From Bacillota bacterium (GTDB taxonomy: Bacteria > Bacillota > Clostridia > Peptostreptococcales > Anaerovoracaceae), in contig JAFWVZ010000032.1 of assembly GCA_017523605.1 (NCBI GenBank), positions 1 through 6,588 of the forward strand: DNA of 6,588 bases, written 5' to 3'. This document shows, piece by piece, positions 5,880 to 6,588 of this stretch. Made by a program: the position numbers and the translations under genes. The number at the start of each line of letters is the position of its first letter. The stretch's first letter is position 1. A model generated the notes under the pieces. That model saw only the letters and a list, made by a program, of their open reading frames with translations. It did not search any database and had not been told where the DNA came from.

Positions 5880-5890
5880 CGCCCTGTCAA
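5862..5890 (-). promoter_or_regulatory. Sigma-A-type promoter of the GntR/ABC operon
   Basis: On the - strand a perfect -35, TTGACA (5885-5890), is followed after 17 nt by AATAAT (5862-5867), which matches five of six bases of the -10 consensus. The start point is expected near 5854-5856, giving a leader of about 37 nt before the GntR ATG. The element is strong by itself, which fits a promoter that depends on a repressor for control. Confidence 0.85.
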
Positions 5891-5936
5891 CAGGGTTTTA
5901 AAAAATATTATCGGACGACTGCATCTCGAATGCATG

Positions 5937-5967
5937 AAAAAAACAGCGCGGTATGCGCCGCGCTGTT
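5937..5967 (-). terminator. Rho-independent terminator of the hydrolase gene
   Basis: A perfect 10-bp GC-rich stem, AACAGCGCGG (5942-5951) with CCGCGCTGTT (5958-5967), has a 6-nt loop. On the - strand it is followed by an unbroken run of T (complement of the seven A at 5937-5943). It lies about 60 nt past the hydrolase stop codon and about 50 nt before the -35 of the ABC operon, keeping the two - strand units apart. Confidence 0.92.
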
Positions 5968-6025
5968 GTAGTCAATAAAGTATAAATGTCTTGCTGTGCT
6001 GTCTAGGGTCGTATCAGCCAGCTGT

Positions 6026-6588
6026 TTACTCCGATTCCGTCTCCTTCAGCGTGTCGATCTTCATTGTCCTGGCGAAGAACTCCTCCACCGCAGCCTTGTA
6101 TTTCTCCGGGTCCACAAGGAAGCTGAGTGCGTGGTCCGCGCCTTTTACGGTAATGCGCTTTACCATTTCCGGATTGGCCTCCGCGGGGCCTTCGCTCATG
6201 TACGCAGGCACGAAACTGTCGGCTTCGCCGTGGATTATAAGGATGGGCACCTTGGTGTTCTTAACGCATTCGGAAGCGTCTATGTCTGTAAGCTTGAACC
6301 TGCCGAGCACGGCGGCGCCTACCCTTGCGAATATCAGCGTCCAGCCGGGGATGTGCATGCCGGCGGCGGTGTTGACTATTATCTTTCTGGGCGAGGAATA
6401 CGGGCAGTCCGCCACTATTCCGCGCAGGCTGGACGGGAAGTCCAGTTCGCTTGCCAGAAGGACCGTGGCTGCCCCCATGGATATTCCGAACAGGTACATA
6501 GGCACGGGGCCGAAGCGTTTCCTTGCCCAGCGTGCCCACTCCAGAACGTCCTGCCTTTCGTTGATGCCGAAACTAATGACGTTTCCGC
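6026..6588 (-). CDS. Alpha/beta hydrolase, C-terminal part (5' end outside window)
   Basis: The frame is open from the right window edge to TAA at 6026-6028, giving about 186 visible residues; no start codon is needed inside the window. The GTG at 6503-6505 has no ribosome binding site and falls within the conserved fold, so it is an internal Val codon. The visible part begins near SFGINERQDVLEWARW and reaches the nucleophile elbow GISMG (Ser at visible residue 36). The catalytic acid is likely Asp in the IIHGEADSFVP segment (residue 123) and the catalytic His is in GADHALSF (residue 152). Order and spacing fit a serine hydrolase of the alpha/beta fold, in the group of dienelactone hydrolase-like and BEM46-like proteins. 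Whether the missing N-terminus carries a membrane anchor, common in this group, cannot be seen. The substrate is unknown; esterase or acyl hydrolase activity is the default inference. Confidence 0.88.
   Translation of the reverse strand, partial: GNVISFGINERQDVLEWARWARKRFGPVPMYLFGISMGAATVLLASELDFPSSLRGIVADCPYSSPRKIIVNTAAGMHIPGWTLIFARVGAAVLGRFKLTDIDASECVKNTKVPILIIHGEADSFVPAYMSEGPAEANPEMVKRITVKGADHALSFLVDPEKYKAAVEEFFARTMKIDTLKETESE

Noticed and set aside
5882..5895. CCCTG-TCAA-CAGGG hairpin followed by T and A runs, as a + strand terminator
   Set aside because: The stem is only 5 bp, no + strand gene precedes it, and it contains the -35 TTGACA of the - strand promoter, which explains its sequence better.
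5920..5934. TGCAT-N5-ATGCA small palindrome between the terminator and the promoter
   Set aside because: Single copy, 5-bp arms, and not placed on any promoter element; likely chance.

Overview
The window looks like chromosomal DNA from a low- to mid-GC Clostridia-type Firmicute. The evidence is strong AGGAGG-type ribosome binding sites before almost every start, a DUF1292 gene (a Firmicutes family), a COG2509 flavoprotein of the clostridial type, and a YtrA-type GntR regulator driving an ABC transporter operon. I see no mobile element, CRISPR array, tRNA or rRNA. Genus cannot be fixed by eye.

Left part, + strand (1-2430): the C-terminal half of a trigger-factor-like foldase (5' end outside the window), a 92-residue very acidic DUF1292 protein, and a 465-residue FAD-dependent dehydrogenase of the COG2509 type with a four-cysteine cluster. 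A hairpin with U-tract (2404-2430) ends this set and is symmetric enough to also serve the convergent operon arriving from the right.

Middle, - strand (5890 down to 2451): a compact five-gene operon. In transcription order it encodes a small YtrA-like GntR repressor, a 157-residue three-helix membrane protein, an ABC ATPase, a 247-residue membrane protein, and a secreted or membrane-anchored protein of unknown function. Junctions are a 4-nt gap, a 4-nt overlap, a 1-nt gap and a 13-nt gap. Each downstream gene's ribosome binding site lies inside or against the end of the gene before it, so translation is probably coupled. Upstream is a near-consensus sigma-A promoter (TTGACA, 17 nt, AATAAT). 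Two copies of the palindrome GTGTATTA-N6-TAATACAC are present: one covers the -10 and part of the spacer, the other lies just downstream of the expected start point. This is the clearest regulatory logic in the window: the repressor should shut off its own operon until a signal, plausibly a cell-envelope stress as for the Bacillus ytr operon, releases it. The two membrane subunits share a Y-x-(L/M)-x-R motif at the same place after their second helix, which suggests a heterodimeric pore made of distant paralogues. The last gene has no family I recognise.

Right part, - strand (6588 down to 5937): the C-terminal part of a serine alpha/beta hydrolase with Ser-Asp-His residues visible, ending in a strong Rho-independent terminator that insulates it from the ABC operon. 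The only non-coding stretch of note (5819-6025) holds that terminator, the promoter and the two operators.
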